Shown one piece after another: positions 53,809 through 63,178 of a DNA stretch of 64,000 bases (position 1 is the first letter of the stretch; each line of letters opens with the position of its first letter). The notes under the pieces are model-generated. The model had not been told where the DNA came from and made no database searches. It saw only the letters and a list, made by a program, of their open reading frames with translations. This DNA comes from Xenophilus sp. Marseille-Q4582. GTDB lineage: Bacteria > Pseudomonadota > Gammaproteobacteria > Burkholderiales > Burkholderiaceae_C. Position numbers and translations under genes: made by a program. The DNA lies in the NCBI RefSeq assembly GCF_916700565.1, contig NZ_CAKAKO010000002.1:682001-746000 (forward strand). The letters run 5' to 3'.

Positions 53809-54933
53809 ATGCGCACCCCCATCTGCGAGCGCCTCGGCATCGAGGCGCCCATCTTTGCTTTTTCCCATTGCCGCGACGTCGTGGTCGAGGTCACCAAGGC
53901 CGGCGGCTTCGGCGTGCTGGGCGCGGTCACGCACTCGCCCGAACAGCTCGAGCGCGAACTCAAGTGGATCGACGAGCACGTGGGCGGCCGGCCCTACGGC
54001 GTGGACGTGCTCATTCCCGTCGTCTACGACCGCGAGGCCGAAGCATCGACCGAGGAGGTGATCGACCTCATCCCCGCCGAGCAGAGGCAGTTCGTCGACA
54101 AGCTGCTGGATGCGGAAGGCGTGCCCCCGCTGTCCGCCGACGACGCGGCCGAAGCGCGCCGCGAGCTGATCGGGCGCGGGCGCAACACCACGCCGCTGGG
54201 CGCGCGCAGGCTGATCGACGTGGCGCTGCGCCACCCGCAGGTCAAGCTGGTGGTCAGCGCCCTGGGTGCGCCGCCGAAGGAACTGGTCGACGAGCTGCAC
54301 GGCCGCGGCATCCTCGTCGGCTCGCTGTGCGGAAAGGCCGAGCACGCGAAGGCGCAGCGCGCGGTGGGCGTGGACATCATCGTCGCGCAGGGCACCGAAG
54401 CCGGCGGCCACACGGGGCAGATCGCCACCATGGTGCTCGTGCCGCAGGTGGTCGATGTCGCCGGCCCCGACATCCCGGTGCTCGCCGCCGGCGGCATCAG
54501 CCGCGGCAGGCAGATCGCGGCAGCCTTTGCGCTCGGCGCGCAGGGCGTGTGGACCGGAACGATCTGGCTGGGCACGCGCGAGAGCGAGCTCACGCCCATG
54601 GAAAAAGAGGTGCTTTTCAAGGCGAAGTCCGAAGACGCCGTGCAGCGCAAGTGGATGACGGGGAAGACCGGTCGCATGATCCGCAGCAAGGCCTCGGAAG
54701 CGTGGGAACAGCCCGGTGCGCCCAGGCACCTGAAGCCGCCGCTGCAGAACATCCTGTACCACGGCGCGCGCATCCGCATCGAGAAGGCGCATCGCGACGA
54801 CCTGTGCTCGTTCCCCGCCGGGCAGGTCGTCGGGAACATGAAGGAAGAGACCTCCGTGCGCCAGGTCATGCAGGACCTGATGCAGGAGTACATCGACACC
54901 GCCGAGCGCATCTCTCCCTTGATCAACCTCTGA
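53809..54933 (+). CDS. Nitronate-monooxygenase-family flavin oxidoreductase
   Basis: 374-residue TIM-barrel FMN enzyme of the NPD/NMO family. Motifs: TKAGGFGVLGAVTHSPEQLE, VVSALGAPPKELVDELH, then GVDIIVAQGTEAGGHTGQI (FMN phosphate and active-site His region) and PVLAAGGISRGRQIAAAFALGA. A long C-terminal region ends ISPLINL. In acyl-CoA catabolic clusters, members of this family (for example IpdC of steroid degradation) oxidise or reduce cyclic CoA intermediates rather than nitronates; this role is inferred from context. First gene of the operon, ATG 53809 with CAGGAGAC upstream. Confidence 0.8.
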   Translation: MRTPICERLGIEAPIFAFSHCRDVVVEVTKAGGFGVLGAVTHSPEQLERELKWIDEHVGGRPYGVDVLIPVVYDREAEASTEEVIDLIPAEQRQFVDKLLDAEGVPPLSADDAAEARRELIGRGRNTTPLGARRLIDVALRHPQVKLVVSALGAPPKELVDELHGRGILVGSLCGKAEHAKAQRAVGVDIIVAQGTEAGGHTGQIATMVLVPQVVDVAGPDIPVLAAGGISRGRQIAAAFALGAQGVWTGTIWLGTRESELTPMEKEVLFKAKSEDAVQRKWMTGKTGRMIRSKASEAWEQPGAPRHLKPPLQNILYHGARIRIEKAHRDDLCSFPAGQVVGNMKEETSVRQVMQDLMQEYIDTAERISPLINL

Positions 54934-54941
54934 AAGCACAG

Positions 54942-56516
54942 ATGGACAAGACACGCATCCCCGTCATCGTCGGCACCGGCCAGGTCACCGACACCACTTC
55001 GAAGCCCGAAGAGGGCCGTTCGCCGCTGCAGCTGATGCACGACGCGGTCAAGCTCGCCGCGGCGGACAGTGGCGCGCAGGACCAGGGCGCCGCACTGCTG
55101 CGCGGGCTGGACTCCGTCACGGTGATCCGCCTGTTTGCCGACACGCTGCCGCGTTTCGCATCGCCCTTCGGCAAGCTCGCGAATGCGCCGTGGTCCATCG
55201 CGCAGCGCGTGGGCGCGGCGAACGCCACGGACCTCGTGTGTCCCCCGCAAGGCGGCGATTCGCTGGTGATGCTCGCGCGCGCGTGCGAACGCATCGCGCA
55301 GGGAGAGTCGCAGGCGGCGCTGGTCGTGGGCGGCGAGGCGCTGCGCACCGAGCTCGCGGCCAAGCGCGCTGGTCTGCAGCTGCAGTGGGGCGAGGACGCC
55401 CCCACCACGCCCAACCAGCTCACGGGCGTGAGATCGTTCCGGTCCACACGCCCTGAGGACATGTACACCAAGGCCGAAGAGAAGCACGGCATGCGCTCGG
55501 CCATCGCAATGTACGCGCTCATCGGGCAGGCCCTGCGCCACGCCGCGGGGCAGACGGTCGACCAGTACCGCGAAGCCAGCGCCAAGCTCTTTGCACGCTT
55601 CGCCGCCGTGGCCAGGGACAACCCGCTCGCCACGCGCCGCAAGGGGTACAGCGCCGAGCAGATCGCCGAGGTGAACGCGGAGAACCCCTTCGTGGGCTTC
55701 CCGTACACCAAGCTCATGACGGCCAACGTCTTCGTCGACCAGTCGGCCGCGTTCATCGTGGTGTCCGAAGCGCGTGCCGACGAGCTCGGCATCCCGCAGG
55801 ACAAGCGCGTGTACCTGCACGGCGAAGCGCATGCGCACGACACGTGGTTCGTGAGCGACCGCGAGCGCCTCGACCAGTCGCCCGCGATGCGCCTGACCTC
55901 GCGCGCCGCTCTGGCGCAGGCGGGCAAGACCATCGCCGACGTGGATGTGTTCGACATCTACAGCTGCTTCCCGTCGGTAGTGCAGATCGCCTGCAAGGAG
56001 CTGGGCATCTCGCCCGACGACAAGCGCGGCCTCACCGTCACGGGCGGCCTGCCGTACTTCGGCGGACCGGGCAACAACTACGTGACGCACGCCATCGCCG
56101 AGATGGTGCAGCGCGTGCGTGCGAAGCCCGGCGCCTATGGCCTCGTCATGGCCAACGTCGGCCTCGTCACCAAGGAGTCGGTCGGTCTGTTTTCCACCGA
56201 GCGGCCGAACAAGCCCTTCATGCGCGCGGATTCCGACGCCATCCAGCGCGAGATCGACGCGCAGACCAAGGTGCGCTTCACCGAGGCACCGCAGGGTGAC
56301 GCGACCATCGAGACCTATGCCGTGCTGCACGGCAAGAACGGTCCCGAAAGCGGCGTGCTGTTCGGGCGCCTGGCTGCTACGGGCGAGCGCTTCGTCGCGA
56401 ACACGCCCGCCGATGCGGCAACGCTCGCGAAGCTGGAGCAGGTCGAAGGCATCGGGCTGCCCGGCACCGTGACGCAGGTGGACGGCCGCAACGTGTTCAC
56501 GCCGCGCTTCGGATAA
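54942..56516 (+). CDS. Thiolase-superfamily protein (acetyl-CoA acetyltransferase-like)
   Basis: 524 residues from ATG 54942; the same frame is open far upstream through the previous gene but only as shadow sequence. Contains RIPVIVGTGQVTDTTSKPEEG, AQGESQAALVVGGEA, DVDVFDIYSCFPSVVQIAC and TVTGGLPYFGGPGNNYVTH, typical of the long SCP2/acetyltransferase-like branch. The normal nucleophilic Cys context is replaced by TDLVCPPQGGDS, so thiolytic activity is not certain. A C-terminal extension (from about 430) resembles the extra beta domain of this branch. Overlap-free, 8 bp after the flavoprotein gene. Confidence 0.75.
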   Translation: MDKTRIPVIVGTGQVTDTTSKPEEGRSPLQLMHDAVKLAAADSGAQDQGAALLRGLDSVTVIRLFADTLPRFASPFGKLANAPWSIAQRVGAANATDLVCPPQGGDSLVMLARACERIAQGESQAALVVGGEALRTELAAKRAGLQLQWGEDAPTTPNQLTGVRSFRSTRPEDMYTKAEEKHGMRSAIAMYALIGQALRHAAGQTVDQYREASAKLFARFAAVARDNPLATRRKGYSAEQIAEVNAENPFVGFPYTKLMTANVFVDQSAAFIVVSEARADELGIPQDKRVYLHGEAHAHDTWFVSDRERLDQSPAMRLTSRAALAQAGKTIADVDVFDIYSCFPSVVQIACKELGISPDDKRGLTVTGGLPYFGGPGNNYVTHAIAEMVQRVRAKPGAYGLVMANVGLVTKESVGLFSTERPNKPFMRADSDAIQREIDAQTKVRFTEAPQGDATIETYAVLHGKNGPESGVLFGRLAATGERFVANTPADAATLAKLEQVEGIGLPGTVTQVDGRNVFTPRFG

Positions 56517-56521
56517 ACGCG

Positions 56522-58645
56522 ATGGCGGCACCGGACACAGGCCTCGCACGCCTCTTCAACCCGCGGTCCGTCGCGCTCGTGGGCGCGACCGACCGCTCCA
56601 CGTGGTCGAAGATGGCCTTCGACAACCTGAAGCTGCTGGGCTTCGAGGGGAAGGTCCATCTCGTCAACCGCAGCGGCGGCGTCGTGCATGGGCAGCAGTC
56701 GTTCAAGACGGCAGTCGACATCGGCGAGAGCGTCGACGTCGCGCTGCTCATGGTGCCCAACCCCGCGATGGAGGACGCACTGCGCGACCTGGGCGCCGCG
56801 GGCATCCGCCACGCCGTGGTGCTCGCCGGCGGCTTCGCGGAAACCGGCAGCGAAGGCCGCACGATGCAGGAGCGCATGGTCGCCACGGCGCGTGAACTCG
56901 GCATCACGCTGCTGGGGCCCAACTGCCTGGGCTTCATCAACTTCACGACCGGCGCGGTGTGCTGGACGGGCGCCATGCGCACGCCACCCCTGAAGGGCGG
57001 CATCAGCATCGTGTCGCAAAGCGGCGCGGTCGCCACCGTGATGAAGCACTTCGCGCACCAGCACGGCGTAGGCATGAACGTGGTCGCCGCCACCGGCAAC
57101 GAGGCAATGCTGGGCCTGGCCGAATGCGTGGACTACCTCGTGGACGACGAGAGCACGAAGGTGATCGCGGTGTTCGCGGAGACGGTGCGTGACACGCGCC
57201 TGTTCCGCGCCGCCGCCGAGCGCGCGCTCGCGAAGGCCAAGCCGATCGTGGTGCTCAAGGTGGGCCGCTCCGACATCGCGACGCAGGCTGCGCAGTCGCA
57301 CACGGGCTCGCTCGTGGGCGACGACAGCGTGTTCGACGGCGTGTGCCGCCAGCTCGGGCTGGTGCGCGTGCGCAGCATCGAGGAGCTCGTGTTCACCGCG
57401 GCGCTGCTCGAGAAAACCGGCGTGCTGGCCGAAGGCGGGGTCGCGGTGCTGTCGTCCTCGGGCGGCATGGGCGAGCTGGCCGCGGACTATGCGCAGCTGG
57501 AAACACTGCGCCTGCCCGCCTTGTCGAATGAAACGCTCTCGGCGCTGCGCGAGATCCTTCCGCCGATGGCCACACCCGCCAACCCGCTGGACCTGACGGG
57601 CGCAGTCGTCAACGATTGGGCGCTCTTCACCCGCTGCATGGATGCGATGCAGCGCGATCCGGCCGTCTCCGTGCTGGTCTGCGTGGCCGACGTGCCCACG
57701 GCGAACAACAACGACTGGGCGCCGTTTGCGGTGGGAACGCTGCAGGCCATCGGGCAGTTCAAGCCGGACGGACGCGCGCGCTACCTCGTGGTGAGCAACA
57801 CGGTGAAGGCGGTGTCGGACAAGAGCCGCGAAGAAGTGGAGAAGGCGCAGATTCCGTACCTCGCCTGCGGGCTGGACATCGCGTTGCGCGCGTTGCGCTA
57901 CGCCGCGGACTGGTCCCGGATGTCCCGCAGTGCAGGGGGCGAGCGCGCGGCACGCGCCTTGCCGGGTGCGGCGTCGACGGCAGGCGCCGACTTGCCGCAA
58001 TCCGAGCGCGAAACGGTGGACTACCTCAAGCGCTTCGGCGTCCCCGTGGTTCCCCAGGTGCTCGCCACCGACGCGAAGCAGGCCGTCGCCGCGGCGCGCG
58101 ACATGAACGGCCCGGTCGTCCTCAAGATCGCCTCGCCGGACATCGCGCACAAGACCGAGGTCGGCGGCGTCGTGCTCAACCTGCAGGGCGACGACGCGGT
58201 CGAAGCGGCGTTCCGCAGGATCATGGACGCGGCCGCCTCCGCGATGCCGAAGGCACGGCTCGACGGCGTGATCGTTTCGCCCATGCGCAAGGGCGGCATC
58301 GAGCTCTTCACGGGCGTGCGCGTCGACGCCCAGTGGGGCCCCGTCATCGCGCTCGGACTGGGCGGCGTGTGGATCGAGGCGCTGCAGGACGTGAGCCTGC
58401 GCCTCCTGCCCGTGACGCCAGCCGACGTGGAACAGATGGTGTCCGAGCTGCGCGGCGCGAAGCTGCTGCAAGGCTTTCGCGGCGCGCCGCCGGTCGATGT
58501 CGCGAAGCTCGCCGACGCCGTGGCGCGCATCGGCGACGCCGCGCTCGCGCTCGGCGCCACGCTGGACACGCTGGAAGTCAACCCGCTGCTCGCCGACGGC
58601 GCGCGCATCGAGGCACTCGATGCCCTCGCCACCTACAACCACTGA
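56522..58645 (+). CDS. NDP-forming acyl-CoA ligase (acetyl-CoA synthetase type, fused)
   Basis: 707 residues combining the CoA-binding, ligase and ATP-grasp domains of the NDP-forming acyl-CoA synthetase family. The order is LARLFNPRSVALVGATDRS (CoA-binding domain), ISIVSQSGAVATVMKHF, the conserved His region QSHTGSLVGDDSVFDG, and a C-terminal ATP-grasp with VVLKIASPDIAHKTEVGGVVLNL and GGVWIEALQDVSLRLLPV. It activates or releases a carboxylate as CoA thioester. It follows the thiolase-like gene by 5 bp. An AMP-forming ligase is encoded separately in the IS1071 segment. Confidence 0.85.
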   Translation: MAAPDTGLARLFNPRSVALVGATDRSTWSKMAFDNLKLLGFEGKVHLVNRSGGVVHGQQSFKTAVDIGESVDVALLMVPNPAMEDALRDLGAAGIRHAVVLAGGFAETGSEGRTMQERMVATARELGITLLGPNCLGFINFTTGAVCWTGAMRTPPLKGGISIVSQSGAVATVMKHFAHQHGVGMNVVAATGNEAMLGLAECVDYLVDDESTKVIAVFAETVRDTRLFRAAAERALAKAKPIVVLKVGRSDIATQAAQSHTGSLVGDDSVFDGVCRQLGLVRVRSIEELVFTAALLEKTGVLAEGGVAVLSSSGGMGELAADYAQLETLRLPALSNETLSALREILPPMATPANPLDLTGAVVNDWALFTRCMDAMQRDPAVSVLVCVADVPTANNNDWAPFAVGTLQAIGQFKPDGRARYLVVSNTVKAVSDKSREEVEKAQIPYLACGLDIALRALRYAADWSRMSRSAGGERAARALPGAASTAGADLPQSERETVDYLKRFGVPVVPQVLATDAKQAVAAARDMNGPVVLKIASPDIAHKTEVGGVVLNLQGDDAVEAAFRRIMDAAASAMPKARLDGVIVSPMRKGGIELFTGVRVDAQWGPVIALGLGGVWIEALQDVSLRLLPVTPADVEQMVSELRGAKLLQGFRGAPPVDVAKLADAVARIGDAALALGATLDTLEVNPLLADGARIEALDALATYNH

Positions 58646-58657
58646 AAGAGACACACC

Positions 58658-59449
58658 ATGGCCATCACGCAACGCGAGTTCTGCACCGTCGAGAAAGACG
58701 GACACCTCACCATCGTCACGATCAACCGTCCCGACGTGATGAACTCCACGCACTACGAGGCGGACCTCGAACTCGACCAGGTGTGGGACGAGTTCGCAGA
58801 GGACCCCGAGCAGTGGGTCGGCATCATCACCGGCGCGGGCGACCGCGCGTTCAGCACCGGCAACGACCTGAAGATGCACGCCAAGCGCGGCGTGCGGCAG
58901 ATTCCCAAGGGCGGCTTCGCCGGCCTGACCACGCGATTCGACCTGGACAAGCCCGTCATCGCCGCGGTGAACGGCATCGCCATGGGCGGTGGCTTCGAGC
59001 TCGCGCTGGCGTGCGACCTCGTCATCGCGGCGGAGAACGCGTTCTTCGCCTTGTCCGAGCCGCGCGTGGGCCTGTCGGCACTCGCGGGGGGCGTGCAGTA
59101 CCTGCCGCGCGCCATCGGCCTGCCGCGCGCCATGGGCATCCTGCTCACGGGGCGCCGCGTGCCGGCGAAAGAGGGCTACGAACTCGGCTTCGTCACCGCG
59201 GTGGCGCCGGCAGGCGGCGCGATGGAAGAGGCGCGCAAGTGGGCCGCGCAGATGCTGGAGTGCTCGCCGCTCGCGCTGCGCGCCACCAAGGAAGTCGCGC
59301 GCAAGACCATGCTGGGTGAGGACTTCGAGCGCAAGCTGGTGGACGCGCGCGAGTTCCCGGCGGCCAAGCGCCTGCGCACCAGCAACGACTACGTCGAAGG
59401 CCCGCGCGCCTTCGCCGAGAAGCGCAAGCCGAACTGGACCAACACATGA
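58658..59449 (+). CDS. Enoyl-CoA hydratase/isomerase family protein
   Basis: 263-residue crotonase. The oxyanion-hole loops are visible: GDRAFSTGNDLKMHAKRG and AVNGIAMGGGFELALACDLVIA, followed by ALSEPRVGLSALAGGVQYLPR, in which the two catalytic positions of enoyl-CoA hydratase are Glu in SEPRVG and a less usual Gly/Ala region later. The product may hydrate, isomerise or cleave an acyl-CoA. The C-terminal FAEKRKPNW is typical. The stop overlaps the next start by four bases (ATGA at 59446-59449), showing translational coupling. Confidence 0.88.
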   Translation: MAITQREFCTVEKDGHLTIVTINRPDVMNSTHYEADLELDQVWDEFAEDPEQWVGIITGAGDRAFSTGNDLKMHAKRGVRQIPKGGFAGLTTRFDLDKPVIAAVNGIAMGGGFELALACDLVIAAENAFFALSEPRVGLSALAGGVQYLPRAIGLPRAMGILLTGRRVPAKEGYELGFVTAVAPAGGAMEEARKWAAQMLECSPLALRATKEVARKTMLGEDFERKLVDAREFPAAKRLRTSNDYVEGPRAFAEKRKPNWTNT

Positions 59450-61659
59450 GCGAGGCCCTTCCCCTGGTGGAGAGCGAGGACCTCGTCCTCGTGCGCGATT
59501 CGGCGCGCGGCCTGCTGCAGGACGCCTGGCCCGCATCGCGCGCCGTCGCCGCTGCGAAGGACGCGGCCGCGCTGAAGGACATGTGGCGCAAGGCCGCGCT
59601 GCAGGGCTGGACTGCGCTCGCGCCGTCGCAGGACGAGATGGGACTTGCCGCGTCCATCGTGCTGATGCAGGAACTCGGCCGTGCGGCCTGCCCGCTGCCG
59701 CTGGCGGATGCGGTGCTCGCGAACGCGGTGCTCGCCCAGGCGCAGGGCGAGGCGGCCGCGCAACTGCTGGCAAGCGTGCAGTCGGGCGAGGCCATCGTCG
59801 CGTGGGCGGCCGATCCGCACGGCGGCAGGGTGACGGATGGGGCCACACTCGATGGCACCGTCTCCTTCGTCGAGCACGGCGCCATCGCCACGCACTTTCT
59901 CGTCGCGACCGGCAAAGGCGAAATCGCGATCGTGCCGCGCGAGGCCGCGGGGCTCGCGATCGATGCCACGCCCGGCCTGAACGTGCCGCCCCTGTCGCAG
60001 CTGCGCTTCACGCGGGTGGACACGTTCCAGCGCGTCACCACGTCGTTCGACGTCGGCACGCTCACGCCCCTGATGCGCCTGCTGCTTGCAGCACGCGCCA
60101 CGGGTTCGGCGGGCTATGGCCTGGAGCTGCTGACCGACTACGCCAAGGTGCGCTCGCAGTTCGGCCACAAGATCGGCAGCTACCAGGCCATCCAGCACAA
60201 GCTCGCGAACTGCTTCACCAGCGTGGAGATCTGCCGGCTCGCGCTCGTCGCGGCGGGCCGTGCATCGCAGCACGAGCGCGCCTACAGCGCCGCCGTCGCG
60301 GCCGCGAATGCGGGCCAGCTGCTGCGCGACGTGGTGCGCGAACTGCATCACGGCTTCGGCGGCATTTCGTTCTGGGACGAGCACGAGCTGCCGCGCCACT
60401 TCCGCCGCATCCACGGCGACCTCACGCGGCTCGGTGGCGTGCAGCAGGCCCGGCGCGACGTCGCGGCCCTGCTGCTCGAACGCGGCGCCGTCCCCGACAT
60501 GGCGCTCACGCCGGCGGCCGATGCCTTCCGCGCCGAGGTGCGCGAGTGGCTGGCGCACAACTGGGACCATGCCTATCCGCCCGAAACGTATGCGCTCCCG
60601 GTGAATCACCGCAAGGCGCGTCAGGACTTCAGCCGCAAGGTGGGCGCCAAGGGCTGGCTCGGCGTCAACTGGCCCAAGGCCTACGGCGGACAGGGACGCA
60701 CGGCCTTCGAACATCTCGCCTTCGAGGAGGAGATGGCCTACGCGGAGGCGCCCGTCACCTTCCACAACACCTCGGCCAACATGATCGGCCCGACGCTCGT
60801 CATCCACGGCAGCGACGCGCAGAAGGCGTTCTTCCTGCCCGGCATCGCGCGCGGCGACATCTCGATCGCCCTCGGCTACAGCGAGCCGGACCACGGCTCC
60901 GACCTCGCGGGCATCAGAACATCCGCGAAGCGCACCGAGGACGGCGGCTGGGTGGTGAACGGTCAGAAGATATTCACGTCGACCGCCGGGTTCTCGCAAT
61001 ACGTGTGGCTGGCCGCGCGCACCGACCCGGCCAACCAGCGGCACGGCGGCATCAGCGTCTTCCTTGTGCCGCTGGACACGCCCGGCATCACGATCCAGCC
61101 CATGAGCGGCCTCAACGGCCACCGCGCGCACGTGGTGTTCTTCGATGACGTGAAGCTGCCCGCCGACGCGCTCGTCGGGCCGGAGAACGGCGGCTGGAAG
61201 CTCATCACCGATGCACTCGCCTTCGAGCGCGAGACGGTGGGCGCGATCGGCGCACGTGCGCGGGGTTACTTCGCCAAGCTGCTCGCGCACGTGAAGGCCG
61301 ACGCTTCGCTGCGCAGCGACCCGCTGGTGCTCGACCGCATCGGCGGGCTGGGCGCGGAGATCGAGGCGTCGCGCCTGCTCGCCGTGCGCACCGCGCAGGT
61401 GGTGGAGCAGGGCGAGGTGCCGCTGTGGCAGGCCGCCATGCTGAAGGTGTACGCGAGCGAGCTGATGGAGCGCCTGTCCGAGACGGCGTTCGACCTGCTC
61501 GGCCCCGGCGCCACGCTCGCCGAGGGCGCGCAAGGCGCGCTGTGCGACAGCGTGTTCGAGTACGGCGTGCGCGATGCGCTGCTTTACACGATCGGTGGCG
61601 GCACCAACGAGATCCAGCGCACCCTGATCGCGCTGCGAGGGCTGGACCTGCCTCGTTGA
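59446..61659 (+). CDS. Fused double acyl-CoA dehydrogenase
   Basis: 737 residues, about twice the normal length. The N-terminal half (about 1-345) is a divergent dehydrogenase-like module ending with GFGGISFWDEHELPRHFRRIHGDL and containing RSQFGHKIGSYQAIQHKLA. The C-terminal half (about 355-737) is a canonical dehydrogenase: WPKAYGGQGRTAFEHLAFEEE, ALGYSEPDHGSDLAGIRT (FAD/substrate loop) and the C-terminal IGGGTNEIQRTLIALRGLGLP-type ending. The same tandem fusion is known from FadE34-like enzymes of steroid side-chain degradation, where the pair forms one active site for bulky acyl-CoAs. That functional link is inferred. Confidence 0.82.
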   Translation: MSEALPLVESEDLVLVRDSARGLLQDAWPASRAVAAAKDAAALKDMWRKAALQGWTALAPSQDEMGLAASIVLMQELGRAACPLPLADAVLANAVLAQAQGEAAAQLLASVQSGEAIVAWAADPHGGRVTDGATLDGTVSFVEHGAIATHFLVATGKGEIAIVPREAAGLAIDATPGLNVPPLSQLRFTRVDTFQRVTTSFDVGTLTPLMRLLLAARATGSAGYGLELLTDYAKVRSQFGHKIGSYQAIQHKLANCFTSVEICRLALVAAGRASQHERAYSAAVAAANAGQLLRDVVRELHHGFGGISFWDEHELPRHFRRIHGDLTRLGGVQQARRDVAALLLERGAVPDMALTPAADAFRAEVREWLAHNWDHAYPPETYALPVNHRKARQDFSRKVGAKGWLGVNWPKAYGGQGRTAFEHLAFEEEMAYAEAPVTFHNTSANMIGPTLVIHGSDAQKAFFLPGIARGDISIALGYSEPDHGSDLAGIRTSAKRTEDGGWVVNGQKIFTSTAGFSQYVWLAARTDPANQRHGGISVFLVPLDTPGITIQPMSGLNGHRAHVVFFDDVKLPADALVGPENGGWKLITDALAFERETVGAIGARARGYFAKLLAHVKADASLRSDPLVLDRIGGLGAEIEASRLLAVRTAQVVEQGEVPLWQAAMLKVYASELMERLSETAFDLLGPGATLAEGAQGALCDSVFEYGVRDALLYTIGGGTNEIQRTLIALRGLDLPR

Positions 61660-61705
61660 TCCGGCTGTTTCATTCCAACTAGATCCTCATCCTGGAGACT
61701 CTCTC

Positions 61706-62680
61706 ATGCAAGGCTTCCGACGTTCCCTCTTGCTGGCGGCATCGCTGCTGGCGCTCGCGCCCCTCGCGCCTCTCGCCCACGCGCAAGGCTTCCCCACGAA
61801 GCCGATCAAGATCGTCATCACGTACGCGCCCGGCGGCACGGGTGACGTGATCGCGCGCACGCTTGCCACGTCGATGAGCGAGCTGCTCGGCCAGCCGGTG
61901 GTGGTGGAAAACAAGACCGGCGCTTTCGGCTCCATCGGCACCATGGCCGTGAAGCAGGCACCCCCTGACGGCCATACGCTGCTGGTGACGACCATCGGCA
62001 CCGTCGTGCTGGCGCCGATGGTGACCAAGGACGCGAGCTTCGACCCGGTCAAGGGCCTCACGCCGATCGCCAACCTCGCAATGGCGCCAATGGTTCTGCT
62101 CGTGCACCAGAGCGTTCCCGCCAACGACTTCCCGGGCTTCGTCACGTGGGCGAAGCAGCAGGCCAAGGGCGTGGACATCGCCGTCGCCGGCCCTACGCCG
62201 GAGGTGGCGACCGCGCTGCTCGCGCAGCAGGCCAAGCTCAATCTCGTGACCGTGCCTTTCCGCGGCTACGGCCCCGCGCTGCAGTCGGTGCTGGCCGGCG
62301 ACACCAAGGTCATCTTCATGATGCCGTCGGTGCAGATGATGGAGTTCATCAAGCAGGGCAAGCTCAAGGTGATCGGCGTGACGAGCGCGCAGCCCAGCCC
62401 CGCGGTGCCTGGCGCGGTGCCGCTCAACAAATTCGTGCCGGGCTATGTGCAGGACATCAACTTCGCGCTGTGGGCGCCGCCCGGCACGCCGGCCGACGTG
62501 GCCGCCAAGCTGACCGAGACCGTGCGCAAGGGCCTGTCGGCACCGGGCATGGCCGAGAAGTTCGTCGCGTTCTCCGTGCCGCTTGCAGTGGCCGGGCCCG
62601 ATGAAGTGACCCGCATCACCACGCGCGAGTCGAACGACATCAAGAAGATCATGGAAACCGTGCCGATCAAGTTCGAGTGA
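61706..62680 (+). CDS. Bug-type tripartite tricarboxylate transport receptor
   Basis: 324-residue periplasmic solute-binding protein of the Bug/TctC family, abundant in Burkholderiales. Signal peptide 1-25 (SLLLAASLLALAPLAPLAHAQG), then KPIKIVITYAPGGTGDVIARTLA, the family ligand loop VVVENKTGAFGSIGTMAVKQAPPDGHT and LVTVPFRGYGPALQSVLAGD. These proteins capture organic acids for import; no TctAB membrane genes are nearby, which is common for Bug orphans. It is the sixth gene of the operon; the C-terminus reads IMETVPIKFE. Confidence 0.9.
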   Translation: MQGFRRSLLLAASLLALAPLAPLAHAQGFPTKPIKIVITYAPGGTGDVIARTLATSMSELLGQPVVVENKTGAFGSIGTMAVKQAPPDGHTLLVTTIGTVVLAPMVTKDASFDPVKGLTPIANLAMAPMVLLVHQSVPANDFPGFVTWAKQQAKGVDIAVAGPTPEVATALLAQQAKLNLVTVPFRGYGPALQSVLAGDTKVIFMMPSVQMMEFIKQGKLKVIGVTSAQPSPAVPGAVPLNKFVPGYVQDINFALWAPPGTPADVAAKLTETVRKGLSAPGMAEKFVAFSVPLAVAGPDEVTRITTRESNDIKKIMETVPIKFE

Positions 62681-62851
62681 GGTCGACCCACCCCCGAAGC
62701 GCCTGCGGCGCTACCCCCTCAAGGGGTCGCCCCCAGCGGACCGGCAAAGCCGGATCCGCGGCGGCACTGGAAACACGTAACGAAAGCCTCCTATGAACGT
62801 GCGTACCTTTCTCAAGACCATCATGGAAACGACAACCGTCAAGTTCGGGGA
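62681..62851. other. Intergenic stem-loops and the 3' relic of a second Bug gene
   Basis: The region contains palindromes (CCCCTCAAGGGG at about 62713; CGGACCGGC/GCCGGATCCG at 62737-62758) that could end the operon transcript. Bases 62793-62855 translate to MNVRTFLKTIMETTTVKFGE, very like the C-terminal end of the preceding Bug protein (KKIMETVPIKFE), so it looks like what is left of a deleted paralogue. Confidence 0.5.
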
Positions 62852-63178
62852 ATGACGATGCAGATGAATCGACGCAACGCCCTGGCCGCCTTCGCGGCGG
62901 CTGCCGTTCCTGGCGCATGGGCGCAGGACCGCTATCCGAGCCGCCCCATCCGCATCATCGTGACGAACGCCGCCGGCGGCGCATCGGACATGATCGCGCG
63001 CATGATCGGCACGGGCCTGACCGCTGCACTGGGGCAGACCGTCACCGTCGAAGGCCTTGTGGAGCGCAAGTGGATCGAGGCTGGCGCCGGACTGGTGGAA
63101 CTGTCGATGCAGTCACGCACGGAACGCGGCGTGACCGTGGGCCCGGGCCGCGTGGTCGTGGAATTGCCGCTGCCGTGA
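62852..63178 (+). pseudogene. In-frame fusion of a Bug N-terminus to a MaoC-like C-terminus
   Basis: 108-residue frame. Residues 1 to about 66 are a Bug receptor N-terminus: a signal peptide (NALAAFAAAAVPGAWAQ) and SRPIRIIVTNAAGGASDMIARMIG, up to GQTVTVE. The next expected residues (NKPGAGG) are replaced by GLVERKWIEAGAGLVELS and a C-terminal ERGVTVGPGRVVVELP that looks like the end of a MaoC/hotdog acyl dehydratase. An internal deletion probably joined two genes near 63050. The signal peptide may still export the short product, but it is unlikely to work as either parent. Confidence 0.6.

Noticed and set aside
53868-54941. Upstream extension of the thiolase-like frame to give an 882-residue protein
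   Set aside because: This part is the shadow of the flavoprotein gene in another frame (Arg/Gly-rich); the family N-terminus begins at ATG 54942.
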